64,000 bases of DNA from Bacteroidetes bacterium ADurb.Bin174 (GCA_002070265.1 MWCX01000029.1:1-64000); one strand, 5' to 3'; positions 1 through 9,905 are shown, counted from the stretch's first letter. The notes: a model not told the origin generated them from the letters alone. Made by a program: numbers and translations.

Positions 1-191
1 GCGAACAGCATGATATTTCGAAAGTGGAACCTGAAAAAGCAAAAGAACTAAAACTTATGCTTGATCAGTGGAGAATAGATGTAGATGCGCAAATGATGCC
101 TCCTAACAAAGACTATAATCCATTAGCTAATCCTTCAAGTTTTAATACCAGAAAGCAAGCTGTACAAAATCCTGCAACAATATCAAAATAA
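1..191 (+). CDS. Sulfatase C-terminal fragment (5' end outside window)
   Basis: Only the last 62 codons are present, read in the frame starting at base 3 and ending with TAA at 189-191. The tail contains a WR motif followed by AQMMPPNKDYNPL. This resembles the extreme C terminus of Bacteroidota arylsulfatases (family S1), where 'L..WR...A.MP.PNP.YDP' is common. S1 sulfatases are periplasmic or secreted formylglycine enzymes that remove sulfate esters from polysaccharides. The catalytic Cys/Ser region is outside the window, so this rests on the tail alone. A GH49-like hydrolase starts 12 bases downstream, which suggests a polysaccharide utilization operon. The tail matches by pattern recall only. 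Confidence 0.6.
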   Translation, partial: EQHDISKVEPEKAKELKLMLDQWRIDVDAQMMPPNKDYNPLANPSSFNTRKQAVQNPATISK

Positions 192-203
192 ATTTTTATA
201 AAT

Positions 204-2402
204 ATGAAACCGGTTATCAATTATTACCTGATTATATCTTTCTTATCTCTATTTTTTATATCATCTTTAAATGCTCAAACTTCGAATCTGCTTACCATAG
301 GAAATATGGAATCAGCAGGATGGAATATTAAAAACTTAGATTCAGATGCTGTTCTAAGCTATGAAAATAATGGAAGTCATGATGGCACAAAAGCTATGAA
401 GATAGTAGCAAAAAATATCGGACAAAATAGCTATTATGTAATAATTGGACAAGGTCAGCAATTAAATTTAAAGGAAAATGAGCATTATACTATCAGTTAT
501 TGGGCAAAATCTCCTGATGCTGCCGGTATAGAAATTACTCCATGGATACAAATTAGTGATGCTACCATAAACTATCCTTTCACAAATCTTGAATCAGGAA
601 GATTAAGCAATGAATGGCAAAAATTCAGCTATACTTTTAATTATTCACTTGTAAGTTCAAATAAAGCTTTGTTTAAATTTAGAGTTTGGTCGCCGGGAAC
701 AATTTATTTAGATAATGTTCAAATAGGACCAGCAGATGAGAGTGATATAAATAATAATACCATAGATGATGAGCCTATTTACTCAGTTTCAATAGTTTAT
801 AAAGGTGAAGAAATAAATCAAACTGTGTATAAAAGCAATTGTCCTATTTATAAATTAGGATATATGAATATGCAAAGCAAGGATGAAATACCACTTACAC
901 TCTTTAAAGGAAGAAGCATAAGTTGGACGGATTTTTCTTTCGATGATAATGTTAAAGTAAAAGTAAAGGTATTAAATGAAAATAAAGTGCCATATGTCAA
1001 TGAAAATATCAGGATTTTACCAAGCAGATATAATATTGATTATAAAATAGATGGGAATGAAATATCATTTAATTTAACGCAAGCCGGACAGTTCTCCGTA
1101 GAAATTGGTGATGACGGATATAAAAATGGATTAATGATATTTGCTAATCCAACAGAAACCAATATTCCTGATGAAAATAGCCCTGATTATTTTGTAGTCG
1201 AACCAAGTAATAATATCTTGAATGCATCAAATATTCCTTCAGGTAAAAAAGGTATATTCTTTAAAAAAGGAGGACATAATATAGATGTATTTACCATTCC
1301 TTCTGAGATCGAATATATTTATATGGCTGACAGTGCATGGGTTTATGGAGCTTTCCTAAAATTAGAGGGAAAGGGTGTAAAAATTTTCGGAAGAGGTATA
1401 TTATCTCAGGAAAAAATGAATTACCGTGTTGCTCACGGCATAGATATAAGAGTTGATAATTCAGGAGTAGAAGGAATTACCGTAGCTGATTTTAAACATT
1501 TCGCAATTAGGCTTATGGGAACTAATAATGAAATAAGTTGGGTTAAAACCATTGGTGGTTGGGTCTATAACTGCGATGGCATTACTGCTTATGCTAATTC
1601 AACAGTGAAAAATTGCTTTATATGGGCGAATGATGATGCGATTAAAGTATATTTAAACAATATCCATTGGTCGGATATATCTGTATGGCTACTTAATAAT
1701 GGTGGTGTAATCCAAACATCTTGGGGTAGAACTCAAGCTTTAAATTGTTCTATAAAAAGAGTAGATATATTACGGGCAGAATGGGTAAAAGCGGGTTTTA
1801 ATGCTGCATTATTAAGCTGCGTTGGTAACAGATATCAGGAACCTGATAGGTTTAGTGAGCAAAAAGACTGGTTGATAGAAGATGTAGTAACAGAGAATCC
1901 TGTACCTATAATATTTGGAATTAATCCGGATTCATATTCAATAAACCATGTGAGAAACTTCACTTTAAGAAATTGGAATGTAAAAATGTCTGTTGGTCCG
2001 GTTTTTCAAAATAGAATTAAAGCCGGAAATCCCAACACCATCATTGACGGTTTTGTTTTTGATAATTTTGTGTTCAACGATATTCTGCTCACTCAGGAAA
2101 ACTGGCTGGAAGTTTTGAACCTGGATACCGGCAGATTTAAAACGCCTGTTGTACTTTCGGGTGTGAATAAAATAACAAACCAAGAAATTCGAAAATTTAA
2201 AGTGTATCCAAATCCGGTAAAAGACATATTGTACATTGACAACGCACAACCCAACTCAGCAATCACCGTTTACTACACCAATGCCGTACTCGCACTACAA
2301 ACCATAGGAAACCGGATTGATGTATCCCGACTCCATGCCGGCTATTACCTTATAAAGGTAGATGGCAATAAATCAGGGATTTTCTGTAAAAAGGGTGATT
2401 GA
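204..2402 (+). CDS. Secreted GH49-like glycoside hydrolase with T9SS sorting domain
   Basis: 732 aa. Residues 1-24 are a signal peptide ending ...SLNAQ. Residues about 25-175 form a jelly-roll carbohydrate-binding-like module (GNMESAGWN...IYLDNVQIG). A beta-sandwich (about 190-310) and a right-handed beta-helix (about 330-640) follow. Asp458 (NCDG) and Asp477/Asp478 (ANDDAIK) have the same spacing as the catalytic Asp353/372/373 of isopullulanase, supporting family GH49 (dextranase/isopullulanase fold). The C terminus from about residue 660 (FKVYPNPVKDILYI) is a T9SS sorting domain. Its last residues, FCKKGD, are atypical. The substrate is unknown; the sulfatase fragment upstream suggests a sulfated glycan. 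The 5' nine-tenths is noticeably more AT-rich than the 3' end, which hints at a composite origin. Confidence 0.75.
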   Translation: MKPVINYYLIISFLSLFFISSLNAQTSNLLTIGNMESAGWNIKNLDSDAVLSYENNGSHDGTKAMKIVAKNIGQNSYYVIIGQGQQLNLKENEHYTISYWAKSPDAAGIEITPWIQISDATINYPFTNLESGRLSNEWQKFSYTFNYSLVSSNKALFKFRVWSPGTIYLDNVQIGPADESDINNNTIDDEPIYSVSIVYKGEEINQTVYKSNCPIYKLGYMNMQSKDEIPLTLFKGRSISWTDFSFDDNVKVKVKVLNENKVPYVNENIRILPSRYNIDYKIDGNEISFNLTQAGQFSVEIGDDGYKNGLMIFANPTETNIPDENSPDYFVVEPSNNILNASNIPSGKKGIFFKKGGHNIDVFTIPSEIEYIYMADSAWVYGAFLKLEGKGVKIFGRGILSQEKMNYRVAHGIDIRVDNSGVEGITVADFKHFAIRLMGTNNEISWVKTIGGWVYNCDGITAYANSTVKNCFIWANDDAIKVYLNNIHWSDISVWLLNNGGVIQTSWGRTQALNCSIKRVDILRAEWVKAGFNAALLSCVGNRYQEPDRFSEQKDWLIEDVVTENPVPIIFGINPDSYSINHVRNFTLRNWNVKMSVGPVFQNRIKAGNPNTIIDGFVFDNFVFNDILLTQENWLEVLNLDTGRFKTPVVLSGVNKITNQEIRKFKVYPNPVKDILYIDNAQPNSAITVYYTNAVLALQTIGNRIDVSRLHAGYYLIKVDGNKSGIFCKKGD

Positions 2403-2464
2403 AGATTTTTCAATTATACAAAGTAATCCTTTAACACCTTCCACCAACTTCTCTAATTTTTCAT

Positions 2465-2472
2465 TAGCTTTG
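2465..2472 (+). promoter_or_regulatory. Putative -7 promoter element for the histidine kinase gene
   Basis: TAGCTTTG matches the Bacteroidetes -7 consensus TAnnTTTG and lies 20 bases before the kinase ATG at 2493. No clear TTG is seen at the -33 position. A short leader of about 10-15 bases would result. Confidence 0.35.
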
Positions 2473-2492
2473 TGGTTTCAAATTAAGCTCAC

Positions 2493-5400
2493 ATGCCATT
2501 TACAATGCAGCTGAAGAAACCATATACAATTCTATGTCTTGCGTTCGTGATATTTACAATCGCGGGCTTGGCTTTTGAATGTTGGAATCATCATGCCTCT
2601 GTCCCATCTTTTTCTGTTAAAAAATTTCAGGAGACCGTTTTTCATACCATTGAAAAATCTGATGACCTGATAACGCAAATCGTAAATAATGATGATTTTT
2701 CTGACGAAACTCTGCTGAACCTTTGCTCTCAGTTAAAACAAGAAATAGCCATTTTTGTTTTTCAAGATGATGAATTGTTGTTTTGGAACAGCAATTTGTA
2801 CGAAATCAACGAGGGGGCAATTCGTAAAGATGAACAGTGGCATTTCATTCATTTGCATAATGCATACGGCATTTACAAATGGTACAATCAAATTGATCAT
2901 ACTTCCATCCTGTCTTTTATACCCATCAAAACAGATTATCCCTACGAAAACGATTATCTGATTAAAAGCTTCCACCCGCGCTTTAAAATTGATGACAGCG
3001 TAGCTATTTCAGACAGCATCCATCATGAAGACATGTTAATCATTGATCCTCATGGTGATTTTCTGTTCAGTCTTATTCCTGATCCGGCAGCAAACAATCA
3101 TAAACCTATCCAAATTGCCGGATTTGTAATGTTTGCAGCATCTTTCTTTTTACTGCTGATCTTATTTTTTAACACCAATAGATTTTTCAACACAAAAGAC
3201 CTGACAAAAGTACAGTTTATGGTTACAACCGTTGTGATTGGTGCTATTTTGTTTATGGGGATTTATGCCGGTTTTCCAAGCCTGCTCTTTAGCAATCAGC
3301 TGTTTGCGTCGAAGGATTATGCAGTCAGCCAACTCATTAAGACTTTAATTGCACTGACTGTTATCGGTTTGTTTGTCGTTGTCGCAGTTGTATTGTTTTA
3401 CAAGAAAACAGCTGACAAAAAATCAAATTTCTTGGTGCGAAGAGTATCCTTTTTGCTCTATCTGTTGTTTTATTTTGAAATTTTTAAAAGGCTGGCTTTA
3501 CAAACCAATATCAGCTTTTGTATCTCAAATATTCACGAAATTGACTTTTCCAATATTGGGGCACAGGTATTAATTTTCGTCTTGGGTATCGGACTATTTG
3601 TTTTTTTACTGATTATCAACGATCAACAAACTAAATCTAAAAAACTTTCAGATCTGATACTAACTGACCTTGTCCTTGCAGGTGTTGGCGTTTTTGTTTA
3701 CAGTTTGATATCTCGTGAGTTCGTGACGCTTTTCACTGTGTTGATAGTGTCGGTATTCCTTTTCAATTATGTTTGGATATATCTATTTGGCAGAAAAACA
3801 AGCTGGAATATTTTTGCAGCTTTCATGCTGCTCCTCAGCGCATTGTTTTTTTATGATGCCTATCATTTGACCGAATATAAAAAGAACAACAAATATCGGA
3901 TTCAAGCCGAAAACATACTGATTAACGGACATGCTCCGGACGATCCCATCGCAGTCCTTTTGTTAGAAGAATTGGATAAAAGCTTGAAACAAGATCTCAA
4001 ACTTAAAAAACTCTCAGCAAGCACTTTTGAAGCTGATTCGATGAACCAATACCTATATCAAAAGTATTTGCAGGGCTTTTGGAATCAATTTAATGTGCAC
4101 ATCCATACTTTATCCAAAAACGCTCATGAGTTGTCCTATTATGTACGTTTTTTAGAATTTGCCGGGAAGAAGGTAAAAAATACGGATTTTTACAGTTTGC
4201 CTGCCTCATTATACGATATCAGCTTTATGGGTTTAGTGGACATTCATCAAGGTGAATCTGATTATAAATCATTGGATGAACACAAGCTGTTGATTTTTGA
4301 GTTTCAGCCTAAAACCAATTTCAGAAGTTATAGTTTTCCGGATTTATTAATCAGCGAGGAAGCTGATGCACAAAGGCAAAAACAAATTTCCATTGCGAAA
4401 TACGAGCAGGATCGCCTTACGTACAGCGATTCAAAATTCAATTGGAATGAAACAGATTTTATCTTTAACAATGTAGATGAAGGATTTACAAAATTAAAAT
4501 ATAAAGACAAACCATTTTATATTTTCAAACAAGATGACACGAAGATAGTCATTACAGAAATTTTACCTTTCTCATATCGAAATTCTATTTTTTACGCCCT
4601 TTTTGCAGTGCTGATTTATATGCTCATCGCTATGGGGGCATCGCATCTATATCAAATCATACGACAAGGGCGAATCAATCCGCCGGGCTTAACTGCAAAG
4701 TTTCAAGTTGTATTCATTTTTATGCTGTTAGTCAGCTTTATCAGCATTTTACTATTTTCTTTGAATTACATCAGAAACAACTATCAGCAAGAGCAAATTT
4801 CCGGACTTGAAAAGAAAAAACATTACATTCAAAAGTCGCTTCAGGATTTATATTATTGGACAGAAGACATTCGCTTGGTTGATATGCAAGATTTAAATAA
4901 CAACTTACAGGAACTTGCTTACAGATACCAAATTGACATCAATGTGTTTGATAATGCCGGTCGGTTGAAGGGAAGTTCGCAATCCTTGATTTTTAGCAAA
5001 CATTTAATTAGTGATTTAATGTCTCCGGAAATATACTTTGCTGAAAATGAGACACAAAATCAATATGAACAAATCGGTAATTTGACTTATTTGACTACAT
5101 ACACCGATTTATTGAATGGTGATTTTCTACAAATCGGATTTATTTCTATCCCTCAATATTTCAGTCAGACTGAAATAAATGCTAAATTGGAGCAGTTTTC
5201 AGGAACAGTGGTGCAAATCTATCTCATTGTCATCATTATTTCTGTAATCCTCATTCTTATTGTGGGGAGAAGATTGGCAAAACCACTGCATCAACTTGAA
5301 AAGAAAATGAAATTGATGCGTTTGGACGGTAAAAACGAAAAGGTAGCCTATAAATCCAAAGATGAGATTGGGCAGTTGGTTGAACAGTACAACCAAACCG

Positions 5401-6155
5401 TTGAAGAACTCGAAAAAAACACGCAACTTTTATTGGCATCAGAAAGAGAAACTACCTGGAGGACCATGGCTCGTCAGGTAGCGCATGAAATCAACAATCC
5501 ACTGACTCCCATGAAGTTGACCCTACAACAATTGCAGCGAACGAAAGATATCAATCCGGAACAATTTGATGCGTATTTCGTAAAAGCCACCCGAACGCTG
5601 ATTGAGCAAATAAACAATCTTTCGCGTATAGCCGGTACTTTTTCTGAAATCGCTCGCATGCCTGAAATTAAATTTACTGCCATTGACATTGCTAAAAAAT
5701 TGGTTTCAGTCATACATTTATTTAAACTGAATGAGGAGCATATAAATATCATTTATGACGGTCCGCAAAGCGGCGTAGTCATTGAATGTGATGCCGAGCA
5801 AATCATTCAAGTGTTTAATAATGTATTGAAAAATGCTACCCAGGCTTTCAAACACGGTGCAAAAGGTAAAACTTCAAAAAGAATAACTGCAAAAGGTACA
5901 ATTAAGGTCATGCTTACCGAAGATCAGGAAACAGTCACCATTGCTTTTACCGATGACGGTCCGGGAATCCCGGAATCCATTCAAGAAAATATCTTCAAGC
6001 CTAACTTTACGACTAAAAGTACCGGTATGGGCTTGGGATTAAGCATTTCTAAAAGTATCATAGAAAATATGGGCGGAGAAATTTCGTTTACAACTACAAC
6101 GAATATAGGTACAACATTTACAATTAAATTACATAAAAAAAGATATGAGGATTAA
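2493..6155 (+). CDS. Very large NtrY-like membrane sensor histidine kinase
   Basis: 1220 aa, far longer than typical NtrY kinases (about 700-750). It begins with a transmembrane helix (about residues 9-25) and an extracytoplasmic stretch. A block of about eight hydrophobic segments (about 205-465) comes next, then a second periplasmic region, further helices near 700 and 750, another periplasmic sensor segment, a last helix (about 905-925) and a HAMP-like linker. The kinase core has the phospho-acceptor His998 in VAHEINNPLTPMKL, an N-box around Asn1110-Asn1114 (NNVLKNATQ), and G-boxes DDGPGIPE and GMGLGLS near 1154 and 1177. The 'HEINNPLTP' box is typical of NtrY-type kinases. No response regulator is adjacent. 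The gene overlaps the following peptidase gene by 11 bases, so the two are co-transcribed. Confidence 0.9.
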   Translation: MPFTMQLKKPYTILCLAFVIFTIAGLAFECWNHHASVPSFSVKKFQETVFHTIEKSDDLITQIVNNDDFSDETLLNLCSQLKQEIAIFVFQDDELLFWNSNLYEINEGAIRKDEQWHFIHLHNAYGIYKWYNQIDHTSILSFIPIKTDYPYENDYLIKSFHPRFKIDDSVAISDSIHHEDMLIIDPHGDFLFSLIPDPAANNHKPIQIAGFVMFAASFFLLLILFFNTNRFFNTKDLTKVQFMVTTVVIGAILFMGIYAGFPSLLFSNQLFASKDYAVSQLIKTLIALTVIGLFVVVAVVLFYKKTADKKSNFLVRRVSFLLYLLFYFEIFKRLALQTNISFCISNIHEIDFSNIGAQVLIFVLGIGLFVFLLIINDQQTKSKKLSDLILTDLVLAGVGVFVYSLISREFVTLFTVLIVSVFLFNYVWIYLFGRKTSWNIFAAFMLLLSALFFYDAYHLTEYKKNNKYRIQAENILINGHAPDDPIAVLLLEELDKSLKQDLKLKKLSASTFEADSMNQYLYQKYLQGFWNQFNVHIHTLSKNAHELSYYVRFLEFAGKKVKNTDFYSLPASLYDISFMGLVDIHQGESDYKSLDEHKLLIFEFQPKTNFRSYSFPDLLISEEADAQRQKQISIAKYEQDRLTYSDSKFNWNETDFIFNNVDEGFTKLKYKDKPFYIFKQDDTKIVITEILPFSYRNSIFYALFAVLIYMLIAMGASHLYQIIRQGRINPPGLTAKFQVVFIFMLLVSFISILLFSLNYIRNNYQQEQISGLEKKKHYIQKSLQDLYYWTEDIRLVDMQDLNNNLQELAYRYQIDINVFDNAGRLKGSSQSLIFSKHLISDLMSPEIYFAENETQNQYEQIGNLTYLTTYTDLLNGDFLQIGFISIPQYFSQTEINAKLEQFSGTVVQIYLIVIIISVILILIVGRRLAKPLHQLEKKMKLMRLDGKNEKVAYKSKDEIGQLVEQYNQTVEELEKNTQLLLASERETTWRTMARQVAHEINNPLTPMKLTLQQLQRTKDINPEQFDAYFVKATRTLIEQINNLSRIAGTFSEIARMPEIKFTAIDIAKKLVSVIHLFKLNEEHINIIYDGPQSGVVIECDAEQIIQVFNNVLKNATQAFKHGAKGKTSKRITAKGTIKVMLTEDQETVTIAFTDDGPGIPESIQENIFKPNFTTKSTGMGLGLSISKSIIENMGGEISFTTTTNIGTTFTIKLHKKRYED

Positions 6156-8325
6156 AACACTTTTCATGCTGATGATAACTGCCGTGATTACAGCCGGTGC
6201 AACTGATTTATTATATCAAATCACAGATGGTACATTCAAGACGACAAATGATCAAATTCCTGCATCCATGAATGATGGAGAGCATTACACCTTGATGACT
6301 GATCAGCAAACCATCGTCAGATTTAATTATAAAACAGGTGCCATTGTTGACACTTTGTTATCTGTCAAGCAAGTACAAAACGCACCTATTAAGTCATTTG
6401 AAGGCTATATCATGAGTCCGCGGGAAAAGAAAATATTGGTTTATAACAACAAGCAAATGCGATATCGCCGTTCTTTCACGGCTGATTATTATATTTATGA
6501 CATCAAATACAAAGAATTCGACCCCCTATCTTCCCAAGCGCCACAAGCAGCACCGGTTTTTTCACCGGACGACCGATACATTGCGTTTGCTCACGAACAC
6601 AATCTATACATGAAAAAAGTGGACTTTAAGACGGATATACAAATCACAAAAGACGGTGAGTTCGGTAAAATCAGCAATGGCATTCCCGATTGGTTGTACG
6701 AAGAAGAATTTGAAGCCACGCATCATTATGCTTGGAGTCCGGATAGTAAACTACTGGCTTTTGTGAAATTTGACGAAAGCGAAGTCAGAGCCTTTTCTTT
6801 CCAAACCTTTTTGGATAAGCATAAAAAGGATTATCTGTTGTATCCCGAACAAACAGCTTTCAAATATCCCAAAGCAGGTGAGAAAAATGCTCGTGCCATA
6901 GTGTGTGTATATGATGATTACAACAAGACCACACGCGTTGTCAAGCTCATTGATAATGACACAGATTATTACATACCACGTATCAAATGGACCAACGACA
7001 GCGATCAATTGGCTGTTTTTCAGTTGAACAGAAATCAGAATCGATTGGATATGTACGCGGTAAATCCCAAAACCATGCTTGCTAAACTACTCACCCGAGA
7101 AGAAAGCAAAACATATATAGATTATAAAAATATCGACTATTTAAAATTTTGCGAAAACAGCACCGATTATTATGGCGTGAGCAGTCGCGATGGTTATAGG
7201 CACATCTACAGACACCGGAAAGATGGCAGCATCGCCAAGCAAGTCACCAAAGGCAATTGGGACATTACCGACTTTTACGGGGTAGATGAAAAGAAGAATG
7301 TGGTTTATTATCAGAGCGCTGAATCATCACCCATGCAAAGACAGGTTTATGCCATTGATGCAAAAGGTAAAAAAACAAATCTGACAGATGCAAAAGGTAA
7401 AAATCGGGCATTTTTCAGTAAAAATTTCAGTTACTTCGTACATCAATATTCCGATGTAAACACACCGGATACATATGTTTTAAGAACTGCTGACGGCAAA
7501 AATATCAGGGAGATAAGCAATCATAAAAATATATCCGACACGCTCCATTCTTACAAACTCAATCAAAAAGAATTTTTCAGCTTCAATACCACAGATGGCG
7601 TTTCTTTAAACGGTTGGATGTTAAAACCGATCAATTTTGATGAAAGCATGCAATATCCGGTTTTAATGATACAGTACTCTGGTCCAGACTCTCAGCTTGT
7701 ATTGGATAAATGGGATATAGGCTGGGAGTACTATTTGAGTACTAAGGGTTACATCACCGTATGTGTGGATGGTCGTGGTACAGGTGCACGGGGCAAAGCA
7801 TTTGCCGACTCCGGTTATAAACAACAAGGCATTCCCGAAGCAGCAGATCAAATTGCTACCGCAAAACATTTAGGTTCTTTGCATTACATCGATAAAAATC
7901 GCATAGGAATTTGGGGCTGGAGTTACGGAGGTACAGTAGCCATATTGGCTATGAGTAGCGGAGAGCCTGTATTCAAGGCAGGCATTGCAATCGCTCCGGT
8001 AACAGATTGGCGGTTTTACAATACAGCCTATATAGAACGTTTTATGCAAACCCCCGAAGAGAACTTCACCGGCTATGAAAACAGTTCTTCCCTACTCAAA
8101 GCCGAACAATTAAATGGCAGACTGCTTTTGGTGCATGGAACAGCCGACGACAATGTGCATTACAACAACACATTAATCTATGCAGACAAATTGGTTGAAG
8201 CAGGGAAACAATTTGATATGCAGATTTATACCGACAAAAACCACAGTATTTTAGGCAAGCAAACTCGTAGGCATCTGTACACAAAAATGGTTGATTTCTT
8301 GGATAAATACTTAAAAGAACCCTGA
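6145..8325 (+). CDS. Dipeptidyl peptidase IV (S9B family)
   Basis: 726 aa serine exopeptidase that removes X-Pro/X-Ala dipeptides, probably in the periplasm. A signal-peptide-like N terminus (MRIKTLFMLMITAVITAGAT) precedes the eight-bladed propeller domain. The propeller carries the double-Glu motif (Glu186-Glu188, EEEFEATHHY) that grips the substrate amino terminus. The alpha/beta hydrolase domain holds the nucleophile Ser593 in GWSYGG, the acid in GTADDNVH (Asp668/669) and the catalytic His700 in DKNHSI. Length matches Porphyromonas and Bacteroides DPP IV. The start codon lies inside the end of the kinase gene, suggesting translational coupling. Confidence 0.93.
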   Translation: MRIKTLFMLMITAVITAGATDLLYQITDGTFKTTNDQIPASMNDGEHYTLMTDQQTIVRFNYKTGAIVDTLLSVKQVQNAPIKSFEGYIMSPREKKILVYNNKQMRYRRSFTADYYIYDIKYKEFDPLSSQAPQAAPVFSPDDRYIAFAHEHNLYMKKVDFKTDIQITKDGEFGKISNGIPDWLYEEEFEATHHYAWSPDSKLLAFVKFDESEVRAFSFQTFLDKHKKDYLLYPEQTAFKYPKAGEKNARAIVCVYDDYNKTTRVVKLIDNDTDYYIPRIKWTNDSDQLAVFQLNRNQNRLDMYAVNPKTMLAKLLTREESKTYIDYKNIDYLKFCENSTDYYGVSSRDGYRHIYRHRKDGSIAKQVTKGNWDITDFYGVDEKKNVVYYQSAESSPMQRQVYAIDAKGKKTNLTDAKGKNRAFFSKNFSYFVHQYSDVNTPDTYVLRTADGKNIREISNHKNISDTLHSYKLNQKEFFSFNTTDGVSLNGWMLKPINFDESMQYPVLMIQYSGPDSQLVLDKWDIGWEYYLSTKGYITVCVDGRGTGARGKAFADSGYKQQGIPEAADQIATAKHLGSLHYIDKNRIGIWGWSYGGTVAILAMSSGEPVFKAGIAIAPVTDWRFYNTAYIERFMQTPEENFTGYENSSSLLKAEQLNGRLLLVHGTADDNVHYNNTLIYADKLVEAGKQFDMQIYTDKNHSILGKQTRRHLYTKMVDFLDKYLKEP

Positions 8326-8383
8326 TCCGAAAATTGACACAGCCTTCTTTTATAGAATTTGATAATTTAGCAAGAATTGATTT

Positions 8384-8409
8384 ATGTTATATAACATGTT
8401 AAATAACAT
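8384..8409. promoter_or_regulatory. Two overlapping 14-bp palindromic operators
   Basis: ATGTTATATAACAT at 8384-8397 is a perfect palindrome. ATGTTAAATAACAT at 8396-8409 is the same palindrome with one mismatched pair. They share two bases, so their centres are 12 bp apart, roughly one helical turn. They lie about 45-70 bp upstream of a TAnnTTTG box and 120-146 bp before the sugar transporter start. A dimeric repressor or activator of sugar use, such as a LacI, GntR or NagC-type protein, could bind here; none is encoded nearby. Confidence 0.5.
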
Positions 8410-8450
8410 TTTTTTTCAGAAAAACAAATCACAATAAAATTAAATTATAG

Positions 8451-8458
8451 TAACTTTG
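8451..8458 (+). promoter_or_regulatory. -7 promoter element for sugar transporter operon
   Basis: TAACTTTG fits TAnnTTTG. It is 72 bases upstream of the transporter ATG at 8530 and downstream of the tandem palindromes, so bound proteins would act upstream of the promoter. No TTG is seen at -33. Confidence 0.45.
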
Positions 8459-8529
8459 AACGTCATAAAAATGACTTTCTTTTAAAGCTACATTAGTCGT
8501 TATTAATCAACCATTTAATTAAAATAAAC

Positions 8530-9852
8530 ATGAACAACGTTAAGAAAAGCTATGTATTACCCATAGCCATGATGTTTGCATTATTTGCAATGATTTCATT
8601 TGTGACCGGGTTATCCAATCCTTTGGGAGTTATAATTAAGAACCAACCCGGAGTTCAAAACTGGATGTCGCAGTTAGGTAATTTTGCGAATTTCCTTGCC
8701 TATTTATTCATGGGACTTCCGGCCGGTTTGGTATTAAAACGCAAAGGGTACAAATTTACCGCTCTATCAGCCATTGCCGTAGGATTTCTTGGAGTAGGTA
8801 TCCAATTGATTTCGGGACTGATGCCCTATACCAAAGGGGATAATTTCCTCCCGATATTCATGGTTTATCTTACCGGAGCTTTTGTTTCCGGATTCTCCAT
8901 GTGTATGCTGAATACTGTTGTAAATCCACTACTCAACACTTTGGGAGGCGGAGGTAAAAGAGGTAACCAATTGATTCAATTCGGGGGATCTCTGAATTCT
9001 TTGGCAGCTACCATCGTGCCTATTCTTGGTGGATATTTGATCGCTGATGTAGCAAGAGCAACTTTGAAAGATGCAATTCCTGCATTATTAATTGCTATGG
9101 GCATCTTTGCTGTAGCATTTATCGTATTGGCTTTCGTTAAAATCCCCGAACCGCATCTTGAGAAAAAATCAGAAAAAGTTGTTGAAAAAGACAAATACAG
9201 TGCAATGTCATTCCGTCACTTTGTCTTAGGAACAATCGCAATTTTCATTTATGTTGGAGTGGAAGTTGGAATTCCCAATTTTATCAATCTTTTTCTTACT
9301 GCACCAAAAGACGCAAGTACTGCCGGCATGGCAATGGATGCAGGTGCTGCCGGCACAGTGGTTGGAACCTATTGGTTTCTGATGCTAATCGGCAGATTGC
9401 TAGGTGGATCTTTAGGTGGAAAAATTTCTTCCAGGGCGCAATTGACTTTTGTTAGCGCATTAGCATTGATTCTTGTGGTTACGGGTATATTCTTGCCTTC
9501 CAACATTTCCATCAGTATGCCGGTTTTCAAAGCTGATATAAGTTTCGGATTACAAGTTGTACCACTGTCTGTTTTCTTCTTCGTGTTATGTGGACTTTGC
9601 ACATCGGTTATGTGGGGAACCATATTCAATCTTGCTGTAGAAGGCATTGGAAAATATACAGCCTTAGGCTCCGGTATTTTCATGGTGATGGTTGTCGGAG
9701 GTGGCGTTTTACCACTTATTCAAGGACTGGTAGCAGACTTGTCTCTGAGTTATATGGTTTCTTATTGGGTAATAGCAGCGGGATTGCTGTTTATACTGTA
9801 CTATGCCACTATTGGACATAAAAATGTTAACACTGACATTCCTGTTGAATAA
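8530..9852 (+). CDS. Sugar MFS transporter, FucP/GluP-like
   Basis: 440 aa with about 12 predicted membrane helices, the usual size for the fucose/glucose/galactose:H+ symporter branch of the major facilitator superfamily. The N-terminal helix (FALFAMISFVTGLSNPLG) and the loop LVLKRKGYK between helices 2 and 3 are characteristic. It would move a hexose across the inner membrane. A ROK sugar kinase gene follows 53 bases later, an arrangement seen for glucose uptake in Bacteroides relatives, so glucose is the best guess. Galactose, N-acetylglucosamine or another hexose cannot be excluded. Tandem palindromes upstream suggest substrate-responsive regulation. Confidence 0.85.
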   Translation: MNNVKKSYVLPIAMMFALFAMISFVTGLSNPLGVIIKNQPGVQNWMSQLGNFANFLAYLFMGLPAGLVLKRKGYKFTALSAIAVGFLGVGIQLISGLMPYTKGDNFLPIFMVYLTGAFVSGFSMCMLNTVVNPLLNTLGGGGKRGNQLIQFGGSLNSLAATIVPILGGYLIADVARATLKDAIPALLIAMGIFAVAFIVLAFVKIPEPHLEKKSEKVVEKDKYSAMSFRHFVLGTIAIFIYVGVEVGIPNFINLFLTAPKDASTAGMAMDAGAAGTVVGTYWFLMLIGRLLGGSLGGKISSRAQLTFVSALALILVVTGIFLPSNISISMPVFKADISFGLQVVPLSVFFFVLCGLCTSVMWGTIFNLAVEGIGKYTALGSGIFMVMVVGGGVLPLIQGLVADLSLSYMVSYWVIAAGLLFILYYATIGHKNVNTDIPVE

Positions 9853-9905
9853 GATTGTAATTTATCTGTGTAAATAATATTTGATCATTTTTAAAGTAAA
9901 ACATT

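Noticed and set aside
204-2402. Family GH28 or pectate lyase instead of GH49
   Set aside because: The D-x18-DD arrangement at 458/477/478 and the preceding beta-sandwich fit GH49 better, though the substrate remains open.
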